DNA of 16,853 bases from Candidatus Methanovirga basalitermitum (GCA_031284445.1 JAISZW010000044.1:1-16853), one strand, 5' to 3'. Positions 7,694 through 14,344 are shown, counted from the stretch's first letter. Numbers and translations: made by a program. The notes: a model not told the origin generated them from the letters alone.

Positions 7694-8092
7694 TTAAACT
7701 AAAATACTCGCAACACTACCAATACTTGACCATCTATCAGCAGCTTCTTTAGCTACAGGACCTCTTATTTCAGACCCCTTAAGAACTCCTTCTGGAGTTA
7801 TTATAACAGCAGCATTGTCTTCAAATTTTATTCGTAAACCATCAACACGCATATATTCTTTTTTTTGCCTTACAACAATAGCATTAACTATTTCACGTCT
7901 CATATCTGCTGTACCTTTCTTAACAGAAGCAACAATAAGATCTCCTACACCAGCTGAAGCAAGACGTCTACGAACTCCCTTATAACCTTTTACAGAAATT
8001 ATTTCAATCTCACGAGCACCAGTATTATCAACACACTGAAGATTAGCTCCAATGGGTAGAGACTTAGAAACATTTGATTTAATTGGCTTCAT
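7694..8092 (-). CDS. rpl14: Large-subunit ribosomal protein uL14
   Basis: Highly conserved 50S protein at the subunit interface, contacting 16S rRNA and involved in intersubunit bridging. The 132-residue sequence shows LPIGANLQCVDNTGAREIEI and ASAGVGDLIVASVKKGTADM, then VVRQKKEYMRVDGLRIKFED with NAAVIITPEGVLKGSEIRGP, all diagnostic of uL14. The ATG at 8092 follows the uS17 stop directly, and GGAG eight bases upstream lies inside the end of uS17, so the two are probably coupled. uL24 follows after nine bases. Confidence 0.98.
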   Translation of the reverse strand: MKPIKSNVSKSLPIGANLQCVDNTGAREIEIISVKGYKGVRRRLASAGVGDLIVASVKKGTADMRREIVNAIVVRQKKEYMRVDGLRIKFEDNAAVIITPEGVLKGSEIRGPVAKEAADRWSSIGSVASILV

Positions 8093-8416
8093 TCATTCAT
8101 CTCCTTTTAATACTTCTACCAAAACAAAATGTTTTGTTTTACTTAAAGGTCTACATTCAGCAATTTTTACAGAAACTCCCATGTTGACATTAAAACAATC
8201 AGGTTTATGAACACTAATCTTAGATTTTCTCTTTTCGTATCTTTCATACTTTTGAATAAACTTATAATAACTTCTTTCTATAGTAATTGTCCTATCCGAT
8301 TTATTACTAATTACTGTACCTTCAAGAATCTGTCCTCTAACAGATAAAGTCCCATGAAATGGACAATTAGGATCATTACACACATTTTCTGGTTCTGGAA
8401 CATCTAATCCAATCAT
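8093..8416 (-). CDS. rps17: Small-subunit ribosomal protein uS17
   Basis: Primary 16S rRNA-binding protein of the 30S 5' domain, with an OB fold. I use the ATG at 8416 (107 residues, MIGLDVPEPENVCNDPNCPF at the N-terminus) because GGTG lies six bases upstream; the in-frame GTG at 8425 is itself part of that Shine-Dalgarno. The archaeal N-terminal CNDPNCPFHG motif is present. The core GTVISNKSDRTITIERSYYK, YERYEKRKSKISVHKPDC and GVSVKIAECRPLSKTKHFVL identify the family. It sits 27 bases after Rnp1 and abuts uL14. Confidence 0.96.
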   Translation of the reverse strand: MIGLDVPEPENVCNDPNCPFHGTLSVRGQILEGTVISNKSDRTITIERSYYKFIQKYERYEKRKSKISVHKPDCFNVNMGVSVKIAECRPLSKTKHFVLVEVLKGDE

Positions 8417-8443
8417 TTTTATCACCAGGTATACTTTATTAAG

Positions 8444-8761
8444 CTATATTTTTTTAAATTTTTTTTTAATTCTATCTTCTGGAGAGCTGACTAAAATCTT
8501 TCCTTCAATTTCAATCCATTTACCACTTGGAATTTTAAAATGAAAAATTGAATTTTTTTTAGGAATCATTTTTTGACTAAAAAAAGTATTTTGATTTAAA
8601 TCATTTCTAATTTTATCATGACTTACATCAATAGAGAAAGTTTTTTTTGTCTCATCTACAACATTACCACACAATCCAATTAATGATTTATTAGAACTAC
8701 CTGCAACCTCAAGATACAATCCTATTAACTCATGACGAAATATATTTTTTGAAGTTATCAT
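8444..8761 (-). CDS. rnp1: RNase P protein component 1 (Rpp29/Pop4 homologue)
   Basis: Protein subunit of archaeal RNase P, the ribonucleoprotein that removes 5' leaders from pre-tRNAs; Rnp1 pairs with Rnp4 to support RNA folding and substrate binding. The 105 residues begin MITSKNIFRHELIGLYLEVA and carry SLIGLCGNVVDETKKTF and PSGKWIEIEGKILVSSPEDR, ending in a basic KKKFKKI tail, as expected for the Sm-like Rpp29 fold. Its place between aIF1 and uS17 is the usual one in methanogens. There is no convincing Shine-Dalgarno before the ATG at 8761. A TATA-like sequence lies about 26 bases upstream, suggesting a leaderless transcript. Confidence 0.92.
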   Translation of the reverse strand: MITSKNIFRHELIGLYLEVAGSSNKSLIGLCGNVVDETKKTFSIDVSHDKIRNDLNQNTFFSQKMIPKKNSIFHFKIPSGKWIEIEGKILVSSPEDRIKKKFKKI

Positions 8762-8979
8762 AATATCATATACACTTACATAGCTATAAAATATTTTTCA
8801 TAGTCAAATATTAACTAATCTATACCATTATACATAGTTATATATCTTCTTAGATAACTAACAATAATTTAACTAATTAAAAATTATAATTCATGATATG
8901 AAAATCTAATTATGGGATAAAATAGTAAATAAAACTTTTAATATAACAAAATAACTTATAAATAGCTTAATTTTTTAGC
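8762..8979. other. 218-base gene-free spacer between aIF1 and rnp1
   Basis: This is very AT-rich, with no coding frame of note. Just past the aIF1 stop, a 14-base near-repeat (TAGCTTA at 8963-8969 and again at 8977-8983, each followed by a T-run on the plus strand) spans the stop codon. Two TATA-like sites for minus-strand transcription are visible, near 8783-8792 and 8838-8846. The spacer probably contains an internal promoter for rnp1 and the genes after it. Confidence 0.4.
8783..8792 (-). promoter_or_regulatory. TATA-like element giving a probable leaderless rnp1 transcript
   Basis: The minus strand reads ATTTTATAGC centred about 26 bases before the A of the rnp1 ATG. That is the usual archaeal distance from TATA box to start site, so transcription would begin at or next to the start codon. 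A second candidate (AGATATATAAC, about 8838-8848) would give a leader of about 50 bases. This is inferred from spacing only. Confidence 0.3.
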
Positions 8980-9315
8980 TTATTTTTTTCTTTTATTAGG
9001 TCTTCTATTTTCTTTGATTTCAATTGTATCTGAAGAAAATCCCATATTTGATAAAACATTTTTAACCTTATTTTTATGATCTCCTTGAAGTTCAATTTGA
9101 CCTTTTTTAGCTGTTCCACCACATGCACAACTGGCTTTAAGTTCTTTTGTAAGGTCTTTTACATCAATATCATGTTCATCAATACCTTCTACAATAGTCA
9201 TAAGCTTTCCAAATCGTCTTCTTACAGTAAAAACTTTAACAGTTTGAACTTCTCTTGCAATTTCTTGACACACACAAAGTTCTTCTGGAAGACCACAAAC
9301 ATCACAAACTTTCAT
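8980..9315 (-). CDS. Translation initiation factor aIF1 (SUI1/eIF1 family)
   Basis: Protein homologous to eIF1/SUI1, which binds the 30S P site and helps select the start codon. The 111-residue protein has the SUI1 core at about 42-98: FGKLMTIVEGIDEHDIDVKD, then LKASCACGGTAKKGQIELQG and KVKNVLSNMGF. The N-terminus has a Cys cluster C4-x2-C7-x6-C14-x-C16 that could bind zinc, an extension seen in some archaeal members. The C-terminus is a basic NRRPNKRKK tail. The ATG at 9315 abuts the uL29 stop, with GAAGGA and AAGGT upstream. Its position between uL29 and Rnp1 is standard for methanogens and ties it to ribosome production. Confidence 0.93.
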   Translation of the reverse strand: MKVCDVCGLPEELCVCQEIAREVQTVKVFTVRRRFGKLMTIVEGIDEHDIDVKDLTKELKASCACGGTAKKGQIELQGDHKNKVKNVLSNMGFSSDTIEIKENRRPNKRKK

Positions 9316-9522
9316 TTACCTTTCCTTCTGTTTTTGAGCTACAATTGTAATAACACGAGCAATAGTTCTCTTTAACTCTTTTATTTTACCAGGATTCTCA
9401 TTAACTCCTGATGCAGAACTTTTTGATATATTATTAGCTAACTCCTTTTTAAGTTCATCTAACTTTTCTTGAATATCCTCAATGTCCATTTCCCAAATAT
9501 CCTTACTTCGTAAAATCACCAT
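9316..9522 (-). CDS. rpl29: Large-subunit ribosomal protein uL29
   Basis: Small helical 50S protein at the tunnel exit, near the binding site for SRP and the translocon. It is 68 residues, a normal length. The sequence MVILRSKDIWEMDIEDIQEK continues as an antiparallel helical hairpin, LDELKKELANNISKS and NPGKIKELKRTIARVITIVA, with the family's PGKIKELKRTIAR signature. The ATG at 9522 has GAGGT six bases upstream. It lies 16 bases after uS3 and abuts aIF1. Confidence 0.96.
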   Translation of the reverse strand: MVILRSKDIWEMDIEDIQEKLDELKKELANNISKSSASGVNENPGKIKELKRTIARVITIVAQKQKER

Positions 9523-9538
9523 TTAAATACCTCTACAG

Positions 9539-10330
9539 TCAATTGTCATCAAGATTTTCGATTTCTTCAGTATCATCGGAATTTAGATCATCTAAGTCTA
9601 CAAGTTCCTCTATTTCTTCAGTATCATCAAATTCTTCATCATCAAGATCTTCTAAGTTTTCAACTTCTTCAGTTTTCATAGATTCATCATAAGATACATT
9701 TAAATCATTGCCCACATTTTCTTGAACATCTTCAACTTTTGGAGCTAAAATATCAACCTTATCAGGCAAATCTGCATCTGCTGACATGATCCTAACAAAT
9801 ATTCCTAAAACACCTGGTTTCAGTTGAACAGCTGCAAAACCTTCTTTAACTAGTCTAATTGATGGTTCACCGCATTTTTTTATGTATCCATCAATAAATT
9901 TAGCAGTCGCTGATCTTGAACCTCTTATTTTGCCAGAAATAGTAACTTCTACACCTTGTGCACCAGCACCCATTATTCTGCGTATTGTTGAATAAGCAAC
10001 TCTTCTAAAGTGCATTCCTCTTTGTAACATAGATGCAATTTTATGAGCCATGATTTTAGGATTAAGTTCTGGGACATCAACCTCTTTAACTTCAACTTGA
10101 GGATTATCAAGATTAAAATTATCTTTTAAAGTTTGAGTAATAGCACGAACAGTTTTTCCACCTCGCCCTATCACCATACCAGGTCTTTCAGCATAAACAA
10201 GAATTATGGTACCAAGAGGATTAACTTGAATATTCATTCCACCATAGCCAGCTCTTTCAAGTCTATTTTCCAGATACTCATCAATTTTAGTTCTTTTAAG
10301 ACCTTTTGTCACAAAATCTTTTTCAATCAT
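9539..10330 (-). CDS. rps3: Small-subunit ribosomal protein uS3 with long acidic tail
   Basis: 30S head protein at the mRNA entry tunnel. The N-terminal type II KH domain includes VIGRGGKT at 53-60. The C-terminal uS3 domain (about 95-185) carries HFRRVAYSTIRRIMGAGAQG, EVTISGKIRGSRSATAKFID and LKPGVLGIFVRIM. It is 263 residues because of a C-terminal tail from about 199 to the end, made almost entirely of Asp, Glu, Leu, Asn and Val. This tail contains an imperfect 17-residue duplication around DDTEEIE (235-241 and 252-258). The matching DNA, a 17-base identical stretch, recurs at 9561-9577 and 9612-9628. The ATG at 10330 overlaps the end of uL22 by eight bases, with GGAGG upstream. Confidence 0.97.
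   Translation of the reverse strand: MIEKDFVTKGLKRTKIDEYLENRLERAGYGGMNIQVNPLGTIILVYAERPGMVIGRGGKTVRAITQTLKDNFNLDNPQVEVKEVDVPELNPKIMAHKIASMLQRGMHFRRVAYSTIRRIMGAGAQGVEVTISGKIRGSRSATAKFIDGYIKKCGEPSIRLVKEGFAAVQLKPGVLGIFVRIMSADADLPDKVDILAPKVEDVQENVGNDLNVSYDESMKTEEVENLEDLDDEEFDDTEEIEELVDLDDLNSDDTEEIENLDDN
9561..9628. repeat. 51-base tandem duplication encoding the uS3 acidic tail
   Basis: The 17-base stretch ATTTCTTCAGTATCATC occurs at 9561-9577 and 9612-9628, exactly 51 bases (17 codons) apart. It encodes the repeated DDTEEI of uS3 in frame, which points to expansion by in-frame duplication. Confidence 0.7.
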
Positions 10331-10790
10331 TATGTTCCTCCATCACAACCACTTGAATGTGTGTTGTTGGTGTATTATTTGGTGTTGATCTTCCAAAAGC
10401 TCTTGGAGTAAATCCTCTAATAATTATTCCCCTATGACTAGATATATGCTCAATGAACAGATCCTCAGTATTCAAACCTTCGAATTCAGCATTTGCTTCT
10501 GCATTTTCTAAAACCTTTAATATTGCTTTACAAGCTTTAACAGGATACCTACCAGTAGCCCATCCTTTTAATCCTTTCCTATGTCCAACTTTTTTATTAT
10601 GCCTCTTAAAAGGTATAGCTCTCTTCATTTCAATAACATCAACCAAATAATTTTTAGCTTTACTAAGTTTCATCCCTCTCATTTCTCTACAAATCTCAAC
10701 AGAATGTTTAGGAGAAATTTTAAGGGTTTTTGCCATTGCACGAGCTGTTTTAGGTTTATCATCTCTATTATAAGCATATTTATTTCCCAT
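10323..10790 (-). CDS. rpl22: Large-subunit ribosomal protein uL22
   Basis: 50S protein whose beta-hairpin lines the narrow part of the exit tunnel. The 155-residue archaeal form starts MGNKYAYNRDDKPKTARAMA and includes LKISPKHSVEICREMRGMKL and KAKNYLVDVIEMKRAIPFKR. The hairpin/C-terminal signature is at about 119-153 (SSHRGIIIRGFTPRAFGRST, then TTHIQVVVME). The ATG at 10790 has GGAG eight bases upstream. Its last codons overlap the start of uS3 by eight bases, so the two are probably coupled. Confidence 0.97.
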   Translation of the reverse strand: MGNKYAYNRDDKPKTARAMAKTLKISPKHSVEICREMRGMKLSKAKNYLVDVIEMKRAIPFKRHNKKVGHRKGLKGWATGRYPVKACKAILKVLENAEANAEFEGLNTEDLFIEHISSHRGIIIRGFTPRAFGRSTPNNTPTTHIQVVVMEEHND

Positions 10791-10801
10791 GATTTAATCT
10801 C

Positions 10802-11221
10802 CTATTTAAGAGGTACAAACATTGAAGACCTTGTAGCTCCCATACCTGGATCACCATGTTGAACTTTCACCCTTGTAGGTGCAAATTCTCCAAAATAGGA
10901 TCCAATCATTTCTTGAGTAAATGTAACTTGAACAAATTCTTTACCATTATACACTCCAAAAGTTGTGCCTACCATTTCTGGAAGTACAATCATGTCCCTA
11001 CAATGGGTTTTTATAACTACAGGCTTTCCACCTTTATTTTGATTTCTACGATTTTTATTTAACTTTCTCATTTTATCAAGAACATTTTGTTGCCTTGGTA
11101 AAAATCCTCTCTTTAAAGATCTTCTTTGTCTTGCAGGTAATAACTCAGCCAATTCCTCTAAAGACATTTTTTGAAGTTCTTCTAACTTATATCCTTTATA
11201 TTTAAATATCTTTTTTGCCAA
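10802..11221 (-). CDS. rps19: Small-subunit ribosomal protein uS19 (TTG start)
   Basis: 30S head protein close to the A-site finger. The 139 residues show the archaeal N-terminal extension (AKKIFKYKGYKLEELQKMSL, then ELLPARQRRSLKRGF), followed by the universal core KTHCRDMIVLPEMVGTTFGV, YNGKEFVQVTFTQEMIGSYF and FGEFAPTRVKVQHG. The start codon is TTG at 11221; residue 2 onward is typical and no better in-frame ATG lies near. A weak Shine-Dalgarno (GGATGTGA) precedes it. It lies 15 bases after uL2 and 11 before uL22. Confidence 0.95.
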   Translation of the reverse strand: MAKKIFKYKGYKLEELQKMSLEELAELLPARQRRSLKRGFLPRQQNVLDKMRKLNKNRRNQNKGGKPVVIKTHCRDMIVLPEMVGTTFGVYNGKEFVQVTFTQEMIGSYFGEFAPTRVKVQHGDPGMGATRSSMFVPLK

Positions 11222-11236
11222 TAAGTCACATCCTAA

Positions 11237-11962
11237 TTATCTTCTTTTCCCAGTCCTTTTAGCTGCAATAGACCCTACTTTTCTTCCTGGAGGTGTATGT
11301 CTTGAAACAGTTGTTGGTCGTCCAGGATGCTGTCTATTACCCCCACCATGAGGATGGTCAACTGCATTCATAGCTACTCCTCTAACAGTCATTGGAACTT
11401 TACCTTTAGCTTTCAAAGCATGCCACCTTGCTCCTGCTTTAAGGAATGGTTTCTCTTTTCTTCCTCCACCTGCAACTACACCAATAGTAGCTCTGCAATT
11501 AAGGTTAAAAGATTTTAATTCTCCTGAAGGTAGTTCAACAACTGCCTTATCAGAATCACGAGTAATTAAAGAAGCATAAGTTCCTGAAGATTTAACAAAT
11601 CGCCCTCCATCACCAGGTCTATTTTCAATACCATATATTAGAGTTCCTTCTGGAATTTCACTTAAAGGTAATGTGTTACCTAAATTTATTGAAGCTGAAA
11701 CACCATATTCTACATCATCATCAACTTGAATACTTTCTGGTGCCAATATATATTTTTTCTCACCATTTTCAAATTTAACATCAGCAAGAGGTGCGGTTCT
11801 TCCAGGATCATGAACAATATCTGTAACTTTACCTTTCAAAACTCCTTCTTTTTCTATTTCATCATATAATCTATATCTTATCTTATCTTTAAAACGATGA
11901 GAAGCACTACGATATCGAGGTGTTCCTCTACCTCTTCTTTGATGTATTAAACGTTTCCCCAT
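11237..11962 (-). CDS. rpl2: Large-subunit ribosomal protein uL2
   Basis: Core 50S protein needed for subunit joining and peptidyl-transferase-centre integrity. The 241 residues carry MGKRLIHQRRGRGTPRYRSA at the N-terminus, the OB-like and SH3-like beta domains (about 40-165), and the invariant C-terminal region MNAVDHPHGGGNRQHPGRPT (198-217) containing the conserved histidines, ending in a basic tail. The ATG at 11962 has GGAGGA closely upstream. It lies 14 bases after uL23 and 15 before uS19. Confidence 0.98.
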   Translation of the reverse strand: MGKRLIHQRRGRGTPRYRSASHRFKDKIRYRLYDEIEKEGVLKGKVTDIVHDPGRTAPLADVKFENGEKKYILAPESIQVDDDVEYGVSASINLGNTLPLSEIPEGTLIYGIENRPGDGGRFVKSSGTYASLITRDSDKAVVELPSGELKSFNLNCRATIGVVAGGGRKEKPFLKAGARWHALKAKGKVPMTVRGVAMNAVDHPHGGGNRQHPGRPTTVSRHTPPGRKVGSIAAKRTGKRR

Positions 11963-11976
11963 TAAAAATCCTCCAA

Positions 11977-12237
11977 TTAGAATAATCCCATTTTAGTAGC
12001 AACATCTTCTGCTTTACCTTCTTCAGAAAGTTTGATAAAAGCTATTTTTAAACCCTTGGAATTTATATGTGTGTTGACACTCTCAACTTCTTCTTCAAAT
12101 AGTTGCCTAAAAGCTTTTTTAATCTCTTTTTTATTACTTTTCCTTGAAGTGACGAAAGCAATTTCATTATTTTTATCAATTAGATTAGTTGTTTTCTCTG
12201 TAAAATGAGGTCTAATCATTACTGAATACGGATCCAT
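11977..12237 (-). CDS. rpl23: Large-subunit ribosomal protein uL23
   Basis: 50S protein at the tunnel exit and main docking site for SRP and chaperones. I choose the ATG at 12237, giving 86 residues starting MDPYSVMIRPHFTEKTTNLI; AGGTG lies six bases upstream. The frame extends three codons to a GTG at 12246 that is part of that Shine-Dalgarno. The core NEIAFVTSRKSNKKEIKKAF and LFEEEVESVNTHINSKGLKI, with C-terminal AEDVATKMGLF, is characteristic. It is separated from uL4 by 259 bases, whereas the two genes are usually nearly adjacent. A TATA-like element upstream suggests its own promoter. Confidence 0.96.
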   Translation of the reverse strand: MDPYSVMIRPHFTEKTTNLIDKNNEIAFVTSRKSNKKEIKKAFRQLFEEEVESVNTHINSKGLKIAFIKLSEEGKAEDVATKMGLF

Positions 12238-12270
12238 AGTTTTCACCTTTACTATATTTGAATAATTCTC

Positions 12271-12280
12271 ATAATATATG
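12271..12280 (-). promoter_or_regulatory. TATA-like element upstream of uL23
   Basis: The minus strand reads CATATATTAT, centred about 38 bases before the uL23 ATG. Initiation about 26 bases downstream would give a leader of roughly 12 bases that just includes the AGGTG Shine-Dalgarno. If real, uL23 and the genes after it can be transcribed independently of uL3-uL4. Confidence 0.35.
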
Positions 12281-12353
12281 TTCTATGATTTAGTTTTAAT
12301 CAAACTTTTTTCACGGAATATGTGGACGAATGAACTTTAGAAAAATTTTTAGT

Positions 12354-12378
12354 ATTGCTGAAAGCAATTTAAAAAAAA
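12354..12378 (-). terminator. Possible terminator or attenuator in the uL4-uL23 spacer
   Basis: On the minus strand an eight-T run (12378-12371) comes about 120 bases after the uL4 stop. It is followed by a perfect 6-base stem with a three-base loop (12368-12354) and then another five-T run. T-runs of this kind can end archaeal transcripts. Confidence 0.25.
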
Positions 12379-12496
12379 CTCGATTGTTGCAAAAGGTAAA
12401 TTAGCAAGTTTACTAACAAGACAAAATTTACAAAGATTTTTGATTTTCTCATGCCTATAGGACTTTAGTTATTCGCTTTAAGAGTTTGAATTATGC

Positions 12497-13261
12497 TTAT
12501 TTGAATAATCCTCCTAATTGTTCTATAGCAGAAGTAGTAAATACTGTTAACCTTCCTGGTTGAGTACCAGGTGCTAACAATTCAGCATTTAAGTTCCGAG
12601 CAGATATCACATCAACCCCAGCATGGTTTCTTCCACCTAATCCTATTCCCTTATCTTCAGCCACAACTATTAAAGGTCCCTTAGGATTTCTATATTTCCT
12701 TCCTCTCATCTTACCTTTACCTGCTTTGATGTGTCTTCCTTTTTTAGCTCTTCTTATATCATCATAGATGCCTAATTTTTGAAATATTTCACGAGCATCC
12801 TTAGTCTTTTTAATAGCAGATAATTCATCTTCAACAATTAAAGGCACTTGTCCAATATTTCCTATTTTGTGACCTCTATCTGTAACAATTTCAGAATTTG
12901 CAGTTGCTGCAATAGCTGACCTTATAGCAAATCTTCTCTCTTTAATATTAATTTTTTCCTTATATTTCTTCTGAGGTCTTGGTGGATGTGCTTTTCTACC
13001 ACCAATAGCTTGTGGAATAAATGCTGCTCTTGAACCATTTTTGATTCTTGGAACCATAGCTGATCCTCTACCAGAACCCCAAGATTCAGCAGATGTTCTT
13101 TTACCAGCCATAAGATTAGGACCCCATGGTTGTACTCTTGCTGTCTGTGAAGAAATAACAGCTCTTTTTATAAGATCTGGTCTAAATTCTTCATTAAAAA
13201 TAGTTGGTAAATCAATTTCTCCTTTAACTTCACCCTCAATAGAATAAACATTAACTTTCAT
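12497..13261 (-). CDS. rpl4: Large-subunit ribosomal protein uL4
   Basis: 50S protein whose extended loop reaches the exit-tunnel constriction. I choose the ATG at 13261, giving 254 residues beginning MKVNVYSIEGEVKGEIDLP, the family start; the in-frame GTG at 13270 adds only MVK-type residues. The conserved tunnel loop is at about 48-95 (GPNLMAGKRTSAESWGSGRG, then IKNGSRAAFIPQAIGGRKAH). The C-terminal part has KKGRHIKAGKGKMRGRKYRN and LLAPGTQPGRLTVFTTSAIE. The Shine-Dalgarno is weak (AAGTGGT). It follows uL3 by 20 bases but is cut off from uL23 by an unusual spacer. Confidence 0.96.
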   Translation of the reverse strand: MKVNVYSIEGEVKGEIDLPTIFNEEFRPDLIKRAVISSQTARVQPWGPNLMAGKRTSAESWGSGRGSAMVPRIKNGSRAAFIPQAIGGRKAHPPRPQKKYKEKINIKERRFAIRSAIAATANSEIVTDRGHKIGNIGQVPLIVEDELSAIKKTKDAREIFQKLGIYDDIRRAKKGRHIKAGKGKMRGRKYRNPKGPLIVVAEDKGIGLGGRNHAGVDVISARNLNAELLAPGTQPGRLTVFTTSAIEQLGGLFK

Positions 13262-13281
13262 TTTAACCACTTTATAATAAT

Positions 13282-14292
13282 TTAGACACCTTGCTTAGAT
13301 TTTGTACTAATATAATTTATTTCGGGTGCATCGTTTGATTTACCATTATATCTTATAGCTTCTCTAAGAATAACCAGTCTTTTATTTGGTCCTGGAAGAG
13401 AACCCTTGACTAATATGAAGTCATTCTTAAGAAGACCATATTTAATAAATCCACCATCAGGATTTACTTTATCTACTTGAGAAGCATCTCCAATCTTTAA
13501 AATCTTCTTGTTGAATTCCGTTCTTTTATGATATCCCATTTGACCTGCCTGTGCAACAGTCCACATAGTCCTTGAAGGTGACCATGGACCTATTGAACCA
13601 ACATGCCTTGCTTTACTACTTCTAGCAGCTTTCCCATATTGAATTCTAACACCAAATCTTTTAACAGGTCCTTGGAACCCTTTACCTTTAGTAACAGCAA
13701 TTGAATCAACGAATTGACCCTCTGAAAAAACCTCATTTGCTCTAATTTCCTTTCCTAATAGTTCAATAGCAACATCTAACTTCTCTTCTACAGTTTTCCC
13801 GCCAATTCCAGATTCAAATATCTCAGGTTTCTTCTTAGGTACACTTGTTAACTTAGGATTAGTATGTAATAAAATTTTTATTTCAGTAGTATAATCTAAA
13901 GCATTATTAATCCTTTTAACAGCCTCAGACATGTTATAACTCTTAGGAAGTGATATTTTCCTTGAAAGAACTTCATCTAAATCATCGGCTATTACCTCAG
14001 TTATGACTTTTAACCCTTTAGTATCCCTTTCATAAGCTTTCACACCCATTACAACAACAGGTGGTACTTCTAAAACAGTTGCAGCAGTAGATACTTCCAT
14101 CCCTTCAGTAGGAGAATTCTTTTCATTATCTACAATCATCAAATGAGTCATACCCACTTTGTATCCAGCAAATCCCAAAAGCTTTGGTTGATCATTTTGA
14201 GGCCAAGATTTAATTCTTGGTGTCTCTTTAGCAGATCTTTTTCGTGGACTATAAGCAACAGACCCCTTTCTTGGTTGATGATGTCTCGTCAT
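13282..14292 (-). CDS. rpl3: Large-subunit ribosomal protein uL3
   Basis: 50S assembly-initiator protein with an extension reaching the peptidyl-transferase region. It is 336 residues, normal for archaea. Features: N-terminal TRHHQPRKGSVAYSPRKRSA (2-21), LLGFAGYKVGMTHLMIVDNE, the core VTKGKGFQGPVKRFGVRIQY, and the highly conserved HVGSIGPWSPSRTMWTVAQA with GQMGYHKRTEFNKKILKIG. The C-terminus KGSLPGPNKRLVILREAIRY is also typical. The ATG at 14292 has a strong GGAGGT six bases upstream, and a TATA box lies about 46 bases upstream. It opens the ribosomal cluster. Confidence 0.98.
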   Translation of the reverse strand: MTRHHQPRKGSVAYSPRKRSAKETPRIKSWPQNDQPKLLGFAGYKVGMTHLMIVDNEKNSPTEGMEVSTAATVLEVPPVVVMGVKAYERDTKGLKVITEVIADDLDEVLSRKISLPKSYNMSEAVKRINNALDYTTEIKILLHTNPKLTSVPKKKPEIFESGIGGKTVEEKLDVAIELLGKEIRANEVFSEGQFVDSIAVTKGKGFQGPVKRFGVRIQYGKAARSSKARHVGSIGPWSPSRTMWTVAQAGQMGYHKRTEFNKKILKIGDASQVDKVNPDGGFIKYGLLKNDFILVKGSLPGPNKRLVILREAIRYNGKSNDAPEINYISTKSKQGV

Positions 14293-14330
14293 TCATTTAC
14301 CTCCTTATTTTTAAAAAAATATCATTTAAG

Positions 14331-14344
14331 TAATATTTATATAA
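14331..14344 (-). promoter_or_regulatory. Probable main promoter of the uL3-led operon
   Basis: The minus strand reads TTATATAAATATTA, a good archaeal TATA box, centred about 45 bases before the uL3 ATG. Initiation about 26 bases downstream would leave a leader of roughly 20 bases containing GGAGGT. A-rich repeats lie immediately upstream of it. Confidence 0.5.

Larger units (their letters stand above)
12238..12496. other. 259-base insertion-like spacer splitting uL4 from uL23
   Basis: Conserved ribosomal clusters rarely have a spacer here. On the minus strand it contains a 27-codon frame (12452-12369, MRKSKIFVNFVLLVNLLIYL then LQQSSFF and TAA) that is hydrophobic and has no clear Shine-Dalgarno. 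After this stop the same phase stays open 22 more codons to a TGA. There is also an eight-T run (12371-12378), a perfect stem ATTGCT-GAA-AGCAAT (12354-12368), and the palindrome CCTATAGG (12454-12461). It may be a decayed mobile element or gene remnant that brought a terminator and a new promoter. Confidence 0.4.
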
